This document shows, one piece after another, positions 12,894 through 25,679 of a stretch of DNA of 64,000 bases. The notes below the pieces were generated by a model that did not search any database, was not told where the DNA came from, and saw nothing but the letters and a program-made list of their open reading frames with translations. The stretch is from contig CM114273.1 in NCBI GenBank assembly GCA_050084515.1, forward strand, positions 25,482,001 to 25,546,000, written 5' to 3'. Both the position numbers and the translations under genes were made by a program. Every line of letters starts with the position of its first letter. Within the stretch, counting starts at the first letter, position 1. Origin of the DNA: Blasia pusilla. Its lineage: Eukaryota; Marchantiophyta; Marchantiopsida; Blasiales.

Positions 12894-13850
12894 TCAAGGT
12901 GCTTGCATAAATTGGCTCACTAGGCCAACAACATAGCTCAAATCTCGTTTGGTTATAGTTAGATAGATCAAACTTCCAACCATGTGCCTATACATATTAG
13001 AATATGTAAGCAACTCTCCTTCATCCACTCTTAGCTTCACACTCTGGTCCAACGATATAGAGATTGGCTTACAAGTCGTCATATCATATTTTGAAAGCAT
13101 ATGAAGAGGATATTGTCGTTGTAGTAACCACATGCTCTCTCCAACCTTGATAAACTCAATACCAAGGAAATACTTGAGTTCTCCCAAGTCCTTCATATCA
13201 AATTCTCCTTGTAACTTAAGCTTGACTTGTTGTATGATTTCTTCAGTACTCTCAGTAATCAGGAGATCGTCAACATACAATACAATCAGAACTGTATGAT
13301 CTTGTCGTCTCAAGACATATAACGAGGAGTCAGAATCATATACCCTAAAACCCAACTCTTGTAAGACGTATGCAATCTTGCCATACCAAGCTCTTGGAAC
13401 TTATTTGAGCTCGTATAGAACTTTCTTCAACCTGCATACGCGTGAAATGGAAACTTGGGATGCTCATATCAGGTGGTTGAGTTATATATACTTTCTCATA
13501 TAGATCTCCATTCAAGAAGGCATTCTTGACGTCCATGTGATGTAATCTCAACTTCTTACTTACGCAATTGCAACCAATATTCTCGTAGTCGCCATCTTTG
13601 CAAGAGGGCTAAATGTTTCCTCATAATCGATACCATATTATTGTATATAGCCCTTAGCCAAAAATCTCTCTTTGTATCTTTCAATTGTACCATCTTGATT
13701 GCGCTTCATTTTATAAACCCATACAAAATGGAAGGTATATCAACCAACTCCCATGTGTGTTGATATCTTAATGCAGCAAGCTCTTTCTCCATAGCTTCAA
13801 TCCATTTGACTTTACTTGCAGCTTCTTCAAAACAACTTGGCTCCTATTCT
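12894..13850 (-). pseudogene. Copia reverse transcriptase domain, frameshifted
   Basis: 13551-13345 carries MDVKNAFLNGDLYEKVYITQ, the palm block with the first catalytic Asp. 13355-12894 carries LYVDDLLIT (the YVDD active site) followed by MKDLGELKYFLGIEF and the connection region ending RDLSYVVGLVSQFMQAP. Upstream to about 13850 the start of the domain (KWIEAMEKELAAL, TWELVDIP) can be read in pieces. At least two frame changes interrupt it. Confidence 0.9.
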
Positions 13851-13987
13851 TGAAGGGTAGTCATCATATATGCATGACGTGTCGTAAGGAAATCTTCATT
13901 TATGAATCTATGAACTGGATGTGTAACTCTACTTGATCTACAAAGTTTTTGTTCAAAGGTAGATGCCTCTGACACTTGACTTGAGCT

Positions 13988-15211
13988 CTAACTAGTGTCA
14001 ACAGACTGAATAAGTACTCTTCCCGTCCATGGACTCACAGATTTAACTGATGAATCTACAACCCCTCCTAATCCTGCACTAGTACTTGGGGAAGTTGAAA
14101 ACAATGTGTGTTGGTTTACACTCATAGTCTCCCCCTCAACATACGAGTTTAGAGGTGGAATAGGTTCAGTTGGAGCATACCATGACTTTAGCTCATCAAA
14201 GACAACATCCCAAGTAATAATAAGCTGCATAGAGGATGGAATGTAGCACTTATACCCTTTAGTTCTATCAGCATAGCTAATGAAGATACATCTTTCACAC
14301 TTGGGGTCTAATTTCTGACGTCTCTCAGGAGGAACATGAGCATAACAAATACAGCCAAATACTTTCAAGAAGGAAAAATCAGATTTACTTCCTATGAAGA
14401 CTTCGAATGGAGTTTTATTATGAATTCTTGCTGTTGGAGTTCAGTTGATTAAGAAGACTGCACATGCTACAACCTTTGCCCAATATACCTTAGGCATGTT
14501 CTTCTCATTCAGAATAGCTCGTGCCGCTTCAGCAATATGTCAATTCTTCCTCTCGGCTATTCCATTTTGTTGTGGAGTGTCACGGCAAGTCACTTGACAT
14601 TGGATGCCATTCTGACGTAAATAGTCATCAAACTCTGTTGAAAGATACTCTCCTCCTCCATCACAACGCAATTTCATAATGTGTTGTCTAGTCTGCTTCT
14701 CTACTAGAACTCTGAATGTTTGGAACATTGAGATTACCTCTGACTTGGTTTTCATAAAATATACCCATATATACCTAGAGAAGTCATCAATAAATGAAAC
14801 AAAGTATTGGAAATCACTAAGGCTATGTTTTGATGTTGTCCACACATCATTGTGGATCAACTCCAATATCCTGGATGCTCTTCTACCTTGCTTTGGAAAA
14901 GAAAATCTAGCTTGTTTTCCAAATTGGCAAGCAAGACATACCTCTAACGTAGCAGGACTCGCTAATTTAGGGAGTCCTATTACTATATTAGATGATGAAA
15001 GACTTTGTAATCTTTGAAGATTCATATGTCCAATTCTTTTATGCCACACATTTAGATCTGTGACTTGTTGGCCGGTTTGACCATACATTGTTGTTTGAAT
15101 CTCTAGCATAGAAACATCTAATTTGAACATTTTTCCAGATCTAGTTCCTTTGGCTATCGTAGTCTGGTCATCCATTGTTTCAATGAAACAACTATTTGCG
15201 TTAAATTTCAC
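13988..15211 (-). pseudogene. Copia integrase, broken by stops and frameshifts
   Basis: 15211-14540 gives 223 open codons. The zinc-binding HHCC domain shows as WHKRIGHMNL...CLACQFGKQ, and the DDE core as HNDVW (first Asp), SFIDDFSRYIWVYFMK, and RDTPQQNGIAERKN with the catalytic Glu. The second Asp lies in LRCDGGGEY. The C-terminal integrase part continues at 14368-13988 with VFGCICYAHVPPERRQKLDPK and FISYADRTKGYK. Stops and a frame change lie between about 14540 and 14370. Confidence 0.92.
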
Positions 15212-15309
15212 TTGATAACCCTGTTCTACTATTTTTCCTACAGAGATCAGGTTTCTTGCAATGGTAGGAACATAGAGAATATTTACAAGAGCACAAAGAC
15301 CATCTGATG

Positions 15310-15570
15310 CTATTGGAACTTTACCGGTATGCGTGATATGATGGTGAGTGTCATATCTGCTGTGAGCACAATTGCAGGATCTTTCACCGGCTCAAAACTA
15401 CTGAACCATTTAGCTTGTGAGGTCATGTGATTTGATGCACCAGAGTCAATGTACCAATCTCTTGTCGAGCCTTTCTTGACCATTGCTCCCATATGATGAG
15501 TCATGACCAAGAGATGCTTCGTTTGTGAATGTTGTTGTTCTTGGTACTGCTCTTGATGTTGTTGCTCCAC
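15310..15570 (-). pseudogene. Copia aspartic protease, N-terminal part
   Basis: Contains WYIDSGASNHMT, the copia protease active-site block (catalytic D-S-G). The preceding Gln/His-rich stretch joins it to the gag zinc knuckle. The frame ends shortly after the active site, and the remainder towards 15215 is out of frame. Confidence 0.85.
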
Positions 15571-15589
15571 ATAGTTTTGTTGTTGTAAG

Positions 15590-16490
15590 GCTCATGTTCT
15601 CATATCTGCCTTCTTCTTGAAGCAAAACTTTGCATAGTGACCCTTTATCCCATAGTAATTGCAAGATCCACGGACTCTCTACTGCTGACCTTGACCCCAA
15701 CAGTTTCCACCATCACCATCTTGTGATTGTATCTGGTATTGGTTCGTAATTGATTGAGTGACGTTATATTTGAGTGCTTCTTGCTCCATATGCTTGATAT
15801 CCACCACGACCACGGAAGTTTCTACCACGACCCCTGCCTCTGTTTGATCCATAACCTGCAAATAACGCACTCTCTTGCAGACTAGACGAGCTACCGCTAC
15901 CTACTAGGCGCATCTCTTCATTGATTAACAGTGGGACTAACTCTTGAAAGGTTGGATACTTATCTCTCACAAAGATAGAGGTCTCAAAGAACTTGTAATC
16001 CTTCTGGAAGGCCTTGAAGAGTGAAAAAAATCAGATCATCATCTTCTAGTGTCATTCCAATGCTATTCAACTGATGAACAAAATGTTTGATATTCAAAAT
16101 ATAATCATTGATGCTCTGCGATCCTTTCCTCAATTCGTTCAATTATTGTTTCAATTGAAGCTTTTTGGCCTTTGTAGATGTTTGGAATAGCTTTTCCAAT
16201 GCATCCCAGGCCTCCTTCGGAATATCAACATCTTGAATGTGATCTATCATTGGCGAACTAATTGTTATTGAAATGTAGTGGATTACTTGCCTTGCGCGTT
16301 TGTTCCACGCGCAAACATTCAAGTCTGTTGAGTCACCTTCTAGCTTGGCCTCATCAATTATGACAAGCTCCCATAATTCTTGACCTAAGAGAAATTTTTT
16401 CATGCGAAACTTCCAGACATTGTAATTCTCCTTATCTAGTTTCTCGCATGTGATTGCTGTTGAGGAATATTCCATGACGAACGATTTCAC
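15590..16490 (-). pseudogene. Copia Gag (UBN2-type) with damaged zinc knuckle
   Basis: 16490-16143 is open for 115 codons and shows the copia Gag start: LDKENYNVWKFRMKKFLLG, later EAWDALEKLFQTSTKAKKLQL. Further Gag helices (QLNSIGMTLEDDDLI) are readable in another frame at about 16090-16030. The CCHC knuckle at 15663-15622 reads C-N-Y-Y-G-I-K-G-H-Y-A-K-F-C, so the second cysteine is replaced by tyrosine. Gag forms the virus-like particle and the knuckle binds genomic RNA; both would be impaired here. Confidence 0.85.
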
Positions 16491-16973
16491 TCACAAAAAT
16501 ATAATTTCAGGCTCTCTACTGCTCCAATTGAAGCATAGACCAATCCTACAGGAAAATTGATCTGAAATTTTCCAAAATTGATCAACTGTATGAAAGAACT
16601 AGTCGAAATTGGCATGTAGAGAGCAAATTGCAAATTTTAATTTTTTTATTGGACTTTCCTACACTGAAATTGCTACTGCAGGAACTCAGAATATCGGAAT
16701 TGAGCGATTTTGGGTGCGTTGAAAAGATCTCAACGAGCTCTACAATACTCCTATAATATAAATATTCAAGTAATGGCGAACCACCTAGATGGCTAAATCG
16801 AGCGGGAAAGCCCTAAAAAACGCCTCCAAAGTTTTATCACCATCAAAGCTCGACCTGAAATCTGTACCCACTGAGCTCTGAGCAAAATTTCCTTCTCCCA
16901 AATTGAATTTTTGCCTTCTCTTGCCTCTCTTCTCTCCTCAAACACCAAGAATTTCAAGTGATATTTTCCTATC

Positions 16974-16985
16974 GCTCTAATACCA
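16974..16985 (-). other. Primer binding site of the copia element (initiator tRNA-Met type)
   Basis: On the minus strand TGGTATTAGAGC follows the 5' LTR with no gap. This is one base off the common plant PBS TGGTATCAGAGC, complementary to the 3' end of initiator tRNA-Met. Confidence 0.85.
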
Positions 16986-17282
16986 TGTGGAAAATTGCTA
17001 AAGAAGCATAACTGGTGGGAAACGGCTCTCACACTCACACACTACCATGGAGAACAAAATTTGCAATGAGAGAATGAGTGGAGGCTGGTCCCCTTATCAA
17101 TTATATAGGATATGTACAAGCAACCCTAACCCTAACCTTAACCATAGTCTTGAGTTAGACTAATATTGATTAACTAACCCTAGTTAAGATAATCGCGCTT
17201 AACTGACTAACCAACTTCGTGTGAGTACCAAATGTAGCAGTTCAGATGTCTCTTGAGCTTTTTTGTAATTCAATCTTCAATA
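16986..17282 (-). repeat. 5' LTR of the copia element
   Basis: 297 bp, direct repeat of 12019-12315. It ends in CCACA in element orientation, against CCATA in the other LTR. Promoter and poly(A) functions of the element would lie here. Confidence 0.9.
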
Positions 17283-17287
17283 GGAGA
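17283..17287. repeat. Target-site duplication GGAGA (right copy)
   Basis: Repeats 12014-12018 and flanks the LTR end at 17282. Confidence 0.85.
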
Positions 17288-17494
17288 GTGGATTTGGTTT
17301 GATATGAGACAGAGTGCATACCATGGAGAGCTTGGTGTGAGATGTGATGTGAGATCTACTTCATTTATTGCAGATATTTTGGTACTCATCGTCTCGTTGT
17401 TTGGATGCCATGAGTTAGTATGGGATCGTGCGTGTTTATGTGTGTGTTTGGTGACAGTGATGTATGTTGTGTAGCGATGTGTATGCGCACGACA
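17288..17494 (+). repeat. Right part of the split gypsy-type LTR
   Basis: The last 45 bases (GATGTATGTTGTGTAGCGAT then GTGTATGCGCACGACA) are nearly identical to the ends of the repeats at 41026-41162 and 41527-41664 of the methyltransferase-bearing gypsy element. This identifies the interrupted LTR as belonging to a related family and fixes its 3' end at 17494. Confidence 0.7.
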
Positions 17495-20249
17495 ATATTC
17501 CTAAAAATGTACTCGATTTGGCTCATTTTGAGATTGCAAAGAAGTTACCTCTCCAAGCTTTTGTGATGTCAACACACTTGCTCCACTAGTATATATAATT
17601 TATCATCATGGCACCATCAGTGTTGTATGCAATGCATTTGACAAAGTGAATGAATTGGGAACTCTAGAAAATTTCATAGAAACCCCATATCACTCAAGTT
17701 GCTACCCTTACCATAATATACATTCTCGATCTGTACACCTTGATTGTTCCTATCCAACTCTAAAAGAAAGCTATTTTTGGGCTGAAGCTAGTTGGCCCTC
17801 TATCACTTGATTTCGCTACCCCATTACTTTTATCAATGACATCATATGCCTCAAGTCTAGATCTTATACCACCTAAACATTCACTACTATATTTTTTGCT
17901 GCTTTAATTTGCGAGTCTCAATAGTTGCAAGTTAGTTGCAATGGAGCCACAACTTTGATCCAGAAGGTAGAAAATTTGACTTGCACTTTGCATCTACTTA
18001 ATGGGTTTGTAATTTAAAGTTCAATTTTATTACACTTGCATTGCACTCGCAAGACATCCGCAAAGACTTGCAAAATATCCGCAAGGAACTCTCAATTGGC
18101 TCGCAAAGAGGTATTGACTCGTGAGTCTTTGTAGTAAGTCAAAAAAATCGACTCAAAAAATAATCTCAAAATGTTCACAAAATTTCGAGTCTAAGGAGTA
18201 GTTTTGGACTTGCAAAGGAGTCATAAAGTAGTCGCGGTACTTGGTAATGACCCATAAGTTATGAGTCTTGTGTGACTCAAATGCGAGTCCCTAGACACTT
18301 AAGTTTGTTAGGGAGCTGAGTGCGAATCACCATAGTTGCAACAAAAATGACTATTCAGACTTATAGACCAACGATGACTTGCAAAGCAGTGGGGAGTGAA
18401 AATGGACTCATAATGAATTGGCATGGAGTGGACTCGCAAAGTCAACTCGTGATGGATTGAAAAATTATCTGCTCTTGGCAAAAATAGAGTTACAATGAAT
18501 CCTCAATCCCTTGTAGTGAGTTCTAATCCCATACACAAGTACTACATTTTTAATGATTGTATAATATATTCTTGACATGAATTGAATGTGGCCAAGCCTC
18601 CCACAAGCTGGGAGCCAAGGATAATCCCTTCAAGTTATTTTGAAAGTTCTCTAATGTATTACAGAAGGGTTCCCTAACTTCAAAGAAACTAAGTTACAAA
18701 TCTTGAGTAGGAGACAGACTTGGACAACTTTGTCCATCTTTAAGAATAGATCCATCCTCTAACGGAGAATTAATGCTAAGAGCAAATATATCTCTCAAGA
18801 TTGAAATTAACATTTTATGTGTATTTAATTTTTCCAAAGAACCCATGATTCAATTAACAAGTCCTTGTAATCAAGTAACTCCCCCTCTAAAGAAATCCTA
18901 AGAACAACATAAAAATGTTTTGTTGGTAAACTTTTGCAGGATTTAGTCTTTATAATATTTTTGAATAGAGAAAGCTCTCCCATACATTGCTATACCCACA
19001 CATTGGACTCTAAGCCAACACAAGAAGGTTAGAGAACTTTGTAAAGATAAATCCAACTTACTATAGTCCATAAATCCCACAAGTTTTGATCTTTTCACTC
19101 ACTATAGACTTAAGCTTAAATGAATCAAACTCCTTTTAAAGAGTCTATTCTATTTTTGGAAGGTTTGTTTAAAGGTCAATGATGACCATTGACCTATCAA
19201 TCAATATACATTAAGCGTAACCACAACTTAAAAGTTACCAAGAATATATGGCTGAAGCAAAATGAGTGACAAAATAGTAAAATGGATTGTGATCAATCTA
19301 TCATGCAACCATTTGGTGAGCAATAGAGTAGGGACATGATAGAAAACAACGAGTGGAAGCTTTGAATCATACTCACTATGAATAGGAGCGAGCAAGAATA
19401 AGTAGAAGCTGCAAATAGTCTAGAGCTATGCATATGCATTCTAAATATAGAAAGTGTGGAGCTATTATGGAGTGCAAACATTGGTACCCCATTGGAATAA
19501 TTGGGAATATGGACTCTGAATACTATAGCTCCTACCAACTCTAAAAGGAGTGTTTCTTATGTTGAATACGAGAGACAATGCTCCGAAGAGTCATCTTATA
19601 TAACCTTTGGAAGAGCCTCAAGAAATCCCCCTTCCCTTTAAAAAAAGACCCTAAATTATAACATGCACACACATACTACCATATAATTGTTCACCGAGTT
19701 AACAAGTGCCCGAACCTCAAATAAGAAAATAGGGAAGTTTTTGACATAAAGATGCTAAGCTAGTAACCTCAACCTTATATGACCACTCGAGAAAAAAATA
19801 TAGCCGAACAACTCATAGTCTTGTACCTAGTCAACATGGTAGAACTCAAACAATTGACCATTTCTATGTAACTTATGGGTTTGATTAAAACTTATACTAT
19901 TTGAAAATACATCAATTATTTTGTGCTGTAATCAATATGTTGTAATAGGAAGTATGAATCATGAATGACTTGTGTCATTTCATGCTATTGTATGACCCCG
20001 TGTCTTGCATGGGATTAATGATGCCACACATAAATCCTAAAAAATGATTTCTTGCTGCCTAAAGTATGAAATTTTTTTTTTTTTTCACTAGACTAAAGGG
20101 ATACATATTTGCAAATCAAGAAGCCATTCTCAAAAAATGATTCACATAAAAAGTTAATAAAGTGAAAAGAAATAATATAATGCATAAAAAAAAACCGGTA
20201 ACTACCTACAAATGCAATGCAAAAGCAAAGATTTGACGTAGAAACTTGC
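17495..20249. other. AT-rich intergenic DNA with a GACTC/GAGTC-rich stretch
   Basis: No coding domain was recognised. 18105-18450 is unusually rich in the pentamer GACTC or its complement GAGTC (about ten occurrences by eye), including TGACTCA-type sites. A T-run of 14 lies near 20073. Confidence 0.4.
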
Positions 20250-20350
20250 GAGGAGATCGATCCCAAGACTACCTCAAGAATAGAATCTTGTGAAGAGATC
20301 GATCTGAAGACGACCTCAAGAATGATGGGATCTTGTGAGGAGATCGCTCT
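20250..20350. repeat. Short tandem repeat, 42-45 bp period, about 2.3 copies
   Basis: Units start at 20250, 20292 and 20337 with GARGAGATCG and share CCTCAAGAAT and ATCTTGT. This explains the repeated ISSQD...LEVV pattern in the minus-strand open frame 20093-20653, which I do not regard as a gene. Confidence 0.75.
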
Positions 20351-23300
20351 CTCCCGTTCGATTCGGGGCTGATAGTGGGAGCGGTAAGGAAGTTCTAGAG
20401 AAGTGGTGATCGTAGTTGGGCAGGTAAAGAAGAGTTCTAGAAAGTGCCTAAAGAACTTTCTAGAACTCGTTTTAAGGCTAAATGTATCGATCACAAAGTC
20501 CTGTTCCACAAGCGTGCGCACAAAAGAAAACACGAAGTGGAATGACATTCTCTTCTGATGTTTCCATGCGATTCCGAGTTGGTTTTCTTGGGAGCACACA
20601 ATTGGATGCTCTCGGTTTTGGAAGCATGCCAAAGAGAGAAGAAGACAAAACACATAGCACGCAAGAGTGCGTCGTCCTCTTTGGCGAGGAGGACAACTTC
20701 AGCTGGCCAATCTTGGTGAGGAGGACTCATCACGATGTGCTGTTTCCTTTTTGGCATGGCAAGCGAAGGTGTTCGTTTCGAGGTGCGGAGAGGAACAAAA
20801 GAAGAGAGAGCAGCAATCGCGAGTCGCGGTTGTGAGTTCGTTGCAATGCTAATCCACTTTTTTAACTCGAGACTGCCGGAGCATTCGCCGCTGGTGCTTT
20901 TGGGGTGTACGGTAGCGGCTGCTCAGTTCGAAGTGCGGAGAGTGACGAGATGCCATGGTGCGTGCGAGCGAGCTCTCCTTGTGAGTTCCGCGGACTTCCC
21001 CCACACTCCCACGCCCATTCTTGTAGCTCGAGCTTGTCCCGAGCTTTGCAGACGCTCCTTGTGGCGTGTGAAAGGTTTGGGCTTCGTTTGAAGCGCGGAT
21101 GGAACCCTTCTTCTTCTACTTCTACTTCTGTTTGAGAGGGCGTAAGTCCAATTTCTCTGGAGAGTTGGGCACTGCAATCGCCGTTCCTTTTTCTCTTCTC
21201 TTCTTTTCTTGGCAGTAAAGTTGTTTATCTGTTTGAAGGAGATCGGAGAGGTTGCGAGTTCCGGTTGTGAGGTCGGCGGATTTAAGGCGGATCCGAACAC
21301 TCTTCTCGTAAGTGGAGGTCGTCTCGAGCGTTCGCCACAGTGACTCTCTTGTTCTTGAGAATATTTCCATGAATCCGATCAGATTCGTATCCCCTGCGCA
21401 ACACCCGATTGAAACCCCACCCAACACCTGCGACGGAAGCCCGCCACGCGTGAAAGGGGCAGACGGCCCAAGAACTCTCGATCTGGAAAGTTCATCCACC
21501 GCGCCCTCAAAATCGACAAGCGTACGGGCAGCGGGGGTCGCTCGCTTTTCGCCAGAGTCACTCACTCCCCTTCGCGCGCTGGGAACCCCCGAAAGCGAGA
21601 GCAGCTGCTGCTTGAGAAATCCTTGAGAAATCGCCCGGAACTTCAAACTGGAACTGCCGGGATCGGAGTTCCAAAGGCAACGGGTCCGCGTGCTGCGTTT
21701 GAGAGTTGGTGCCGGTCCTGAACGTGACACCATCACATGAGATGCATACTACGCATTCATCTCTGCTTGGGAAATTGGGCTCTGCGGGGAATATCTCAAT
21801 CTAAGTCTGAAGTTCACAAATGTGACCGAAAGAGCTTCCGAAAGACGGGATTCACACTTACGAACGAAGTTTGGAATTTCTACCCAAAGATTGGGGAGTC
21901 TGACTTTTTTGGAAAAGTTTACTACCATTGGCGCGCATTTTTGTTGTTGTTGGAGATCGATTCTCTTACTCTCGCTGCTTCGAAATGAACGGCACTGGAC
22001 CCGTAGCGTGATGATTTTTCTCATCGGCCCAAAGAGATGAAATTGCATCTCCCCATGAAAGTTTCCCCTAAGGACAAAATCAAAGGAGAGAGAGAGATTG
22101 AGGGGTGCCATAATTTGGGAGCTTCAAGGATCGAGACTGGAAAGATAATCTTTGCAGGTTTTTTGGGACCAACAACGCCATGACTTCAACCGCTTTCTGT
22201 AATGGAAGGGCCGTGGGTGTGCAACTCTTGCTTGAGTCTTGAAGATCATCCTGACCTCTCATCAAAGCCCACTGCTTTTAGTGACGAACTGTAGCTCCAG
22301 GATCCACAATTACTCGAGCGAACGTGCTTTTGGTATGTGGGGTATGGAAAGTTTTCATCCAAAACTGTCTATTTTCATCCATAGTGCCTTTGGCTCTCCT
22401 TACGTTTTTGAGGCATCCATCGAGGGCATTTTGCATCTGCAAATCAAATCCCACTCACTCCTTTGAAGATGTAGCCGGGACCGAACGCTGGAAACAGTTG
22501 CGCTTGGGATCTTTGGAAATTTCCTAAACCAGCTTCGTTACCCAAAATCTCACTGAAAACTAGTCCGACCCCACACACCGGTGACTTCTTTGTGATGGAA
22601 GGAGGAAGTCTAGTATGGACGAACTGAGTCACGTGGAGCTCGATCTGACTTCACAAACGTTACGGTTGAGTTCAAGTCTGGGATACTCGAAACGTTGCAA
22701 TGGAGGTATTTCGTGGGTGGACACGTTTGGTGGGTGAGCAGGTGTCCCTCCCTCATTGGCCCAAGCTGGAAACTTTGACGCACACACATCAACCCGAGCG
22801 AATCTGGCAGTCATACTGAGCAACCAAACCGATATGTCGGTGGGTAAATCTGCTATTAACTCGATCAGATCTGGCTTTCGTAGTTTTGAGCACTCTGCAG
22901 TTTAAGTTCAAGTGGAAGATGAGTCGAAAAGATGCGTCTTTGGTGTGCAGAATTGTCCTCACCTGACTAAAATGATCACCATAGAGGATCTTAAGAAAAC
23001 GAAAACTTCGTCTCCAAACTTTGTAGTTTAGTGGAGGACCGCAGATTCGTAGTGATGACTCCATCGCATCGCATCACGTCGCAGGTGAGCTCACAAGGTG
23101 GGCTCGGGTTGAATCCTCAAGTTGGAAGCCGAGGAGAAAACAAAGAGCTTTTGGCATGCGTAATTTCATTCCCCAAACTGGAGGCTTTTGACTTTAAAAG
23201 TTGCCACAAAAATAGAAGATGCCAATTGAAACCATACTTTGCACCCAACCTGGTTCATTTTTTAAGGATGGACGAAGTCTCGAACTACGTAGCGTGTGTG

Positions 23301-25274
23301 TGTGTGTGTGTTTGATCCGGGCCTCCAGATTTGACCTCGTCTCTGTGGGAGTAGCTCAAGTTACGCATGCACTGGGTTGGTGGGTGGATTTTGCATCCGA
23401 AGGAAATCTCGACCGCGATTGCTTGCAGGTAATTATGTTGGGGAACCAAGAATTGTTACCAAGCCGAATCCAGCAGTAAACACCGTGGCCAGGCAACGAA
23501 GTGATGAAGATAGACTAACCGCGTCGTGTCTGCGTGACTCAGATCTCGGAAGTTGTCGCGTGGGTTCCAGGGTCGATTGATCGAGAGTAACGACAGAGGC
23601 AAGTCCCATTCCAACCCCGCACAGGAGTCAGTCAAGTCTTCAGAAGTGGATCAGAATCCAGAAAGAAGTCGCTAGAATTGGGCCTTCCACACACGTACTG
23701 TACTATAAGTACGATGCTACGGGAAGAACAGGGAGTGAGTTAAAATTGGTTCGAATCCCCCTCCCCCTCCCCAGCCTCGACCTGAACCTGGAGCTCCAGA
23801 ACACGTTGACCGAGCTTGGTTCGCTCTGCCGTGTCTCCTCCGCAGTCAAATATACGAAGCTTCATTAAGGGGATAAGGTAGGGGGGGGGGTGGGGCTTTA
23901 AATTTGGCTTGCTTCAACGGCATCTGCAGCTACAGGTGACAATTATTCCAAATTCCAGAAGAAAATGAAGACAAGAATCGTCACAAATTACGTGGAAACT
24001 CTTTGAGACTAGGGAGAGGGCGCCCAAGAGAAACGCCAACAAATGAGCTTTGCTACGAACGATTGACTTTTCGATGGGCGAAGTGAACCGGTCAGCAACC
24101 CGAGCACCTAAAATTGTCACTCAAGGCGAAAAAAAAACGAAAAGAAATCCGGTCTTCTTGTCATGGATTCTCGTCTCGTAGCGACTCCATCCTAAACATT
24201 TCTTCGGAAACTCCTGAGTTGCACTCCGGGTGACTCTCATGGCTTTCGGTCACGACGGTCTATGTGACGAACACAGATGCGCGCTCGAAGCATTAATGCA
24301 CGTAGATCATCGATCCGGATTCGTTTCCAACCACCAGTGCAATGTCACCCCGGGGAACCTCGCAACCCTGACGTCAATCTTGAGTTAATGCGAAAGAATC
24401 GCGGCATAGCATTTACAATGATTGCAAGATTGGACGCGCGGGGTCCATGCATGGCGGGGCAGAACGATGCCGGATGGAGCAACATTGTGGGTCCAACCGG
24501 ATAAACGTTGACTCACTTATTAGAAACGCACTCATAGTAGCGTCCCACAAGTTATGCGCCACATATCCGCACATTCTAATTGAGGTGAGGTGAATTCCGA
24601 TATCACGAGAGAATCGCTGGTCACAAACGCGTAACAAGGCGGGAAATGACGACGACTTTGCTGCCAACGTTGGAGGCACAAATTGTTGGACCCCGATCTG
24701 GATTCGTTGCCACTCCGTCCACCTCGCGGGTGCCATCGATGGCTCTCGGCCTCTCTCTATCCCTGACCACAGCCGTGCATGCCGCGATTCCAGTGCCGGC
24801 CATGGACGACGTTATCGGCTGTAGGACGTACAGCGAGCGCACCATTTTTAGCGAACTGACTCGGTCATTCTGTGGGATGGACTCAAACTCTCCCAGCGAC
24901 GGGTTCCGGATTTTCAAAGATGAAGGAAGGGTGGGCCTGTGGAACTAGCTAGCTAGCGAAGGTAAAAAGGGGATGACGTCGGAAACCTCATAGAATATCA
25001 CTAGGCCCCGGGGCCTGCAGATAAGAACGTTTCATCCGAGTCTTTAAAAAAACCGCGATATCCTGTTTCTTGTTCGTTAAGTCTCTTGTAGAACTCGCAG
25101 CGTCTCACCTCCACTGGTTTCTCGTGGGAGAGAGCTTAGCCCCATATCTATATATATATATCCAGACTCTTCCGTCTACTTTCTGATACCCTTACCCCTT
25201 CACGTGACCGATACGCAAGGACTCCATCGCACATACGTACACCTTCTCATTCCGCTTACTCTCTCACATCTACA

Positions 25275-25285
25275 CTATATAAATA
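25275..25285 (+). promoter_or_regulatory. TATA-box-like site
   Basis: CTATATAAATA matches the plant TATA consensus and is followed by ordinary mixed sequence. No gene downstream on the plus strand could be recognised, so its role is only suggestive. Confidence 0.2.
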
Positions 25286-25679
25286 AATACGAGGAGAGGG
25301 GCTACGTTTGGGTACTCCTTTCAAATGAGGACTTCTTTCAAAATATAGTAGGCTCACGTTTGTCAACCTCCTAGTCTCAAATTCCCTCAATGAGATAGAG
25401 GGTGTTGTGAAGGAAACATGACGGAAAGTCGAAGAGTTAAGGAAGTGGAGCCAAACAGGAGAGGAGATGTGAGATAGTGGAACTGATGTAAAAATATTTG
25501 GTGAAATAATTGCGGAAAATTGAAGAGTGTGCGGAGGGTTAGAGAAGAGGAGCCAAGAGGAGATGTGACGGAAATATGCGATACGTACTTCTGGTTTAGA
25601 TTCTGGAGGCTAGAAACGATATCACGTTCGGTGTAACACGAATATACATAAAAAAAATTTTAATCAAACACATCAGAAG

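Larger units (their letters stand above)
12019..17282 (-). mobile_element. Complete but decayed Ty1/copia LTR retrotransposon
   Basis: The 5264-bp element reads on the minus strand: 5' LTR 17282-16986, primer binding site, gag, protease, integrase, reverse transcriptase, RNase H, polypurine tract, 3' LTR 12315-12019. Protease before integrase before reverse transcriptase is the copia (Pseudoviridae) order. Both LTRs are 297 bp, and a by-eye alignment gives about 26 mismatches (about 91% identity), so the insertion is not recent. Frameshifts and stops break the polyprotein into at least ten pieces, so this copy cannot be autonomous. The GGAGA duplication on both sides shows it arrived as one integration event into a gypsy-type LTR. 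Confidence 0.93.

Noticed and set aside
20093-20653. 186-codon minus-strand open frame with repeated ISSQD segments
   Set aside because: The repetition comes from the 42-45 bp tandem repeat at 20250-20350; the rest looks like unselected low-complexity sequence.
21122-21736. 204-codon minus-strand open frame
   Set aside because: The plus strand is also open for much of it, the composition explains the length, and I recognise no domain.
23745-23760. tRNA-like T-arm GGTTCGAATCCCC
   Set aside because: No matching A box, D arm, anticodon stem or acceptor stem upstream at the right distance.
24646-24948. 100-codon open frame starting MTTTLLPTLEAQ
   Set aside because: An opposite-strand frame of equal length overlaps it, and no family motif, splice context or promoter supports it.
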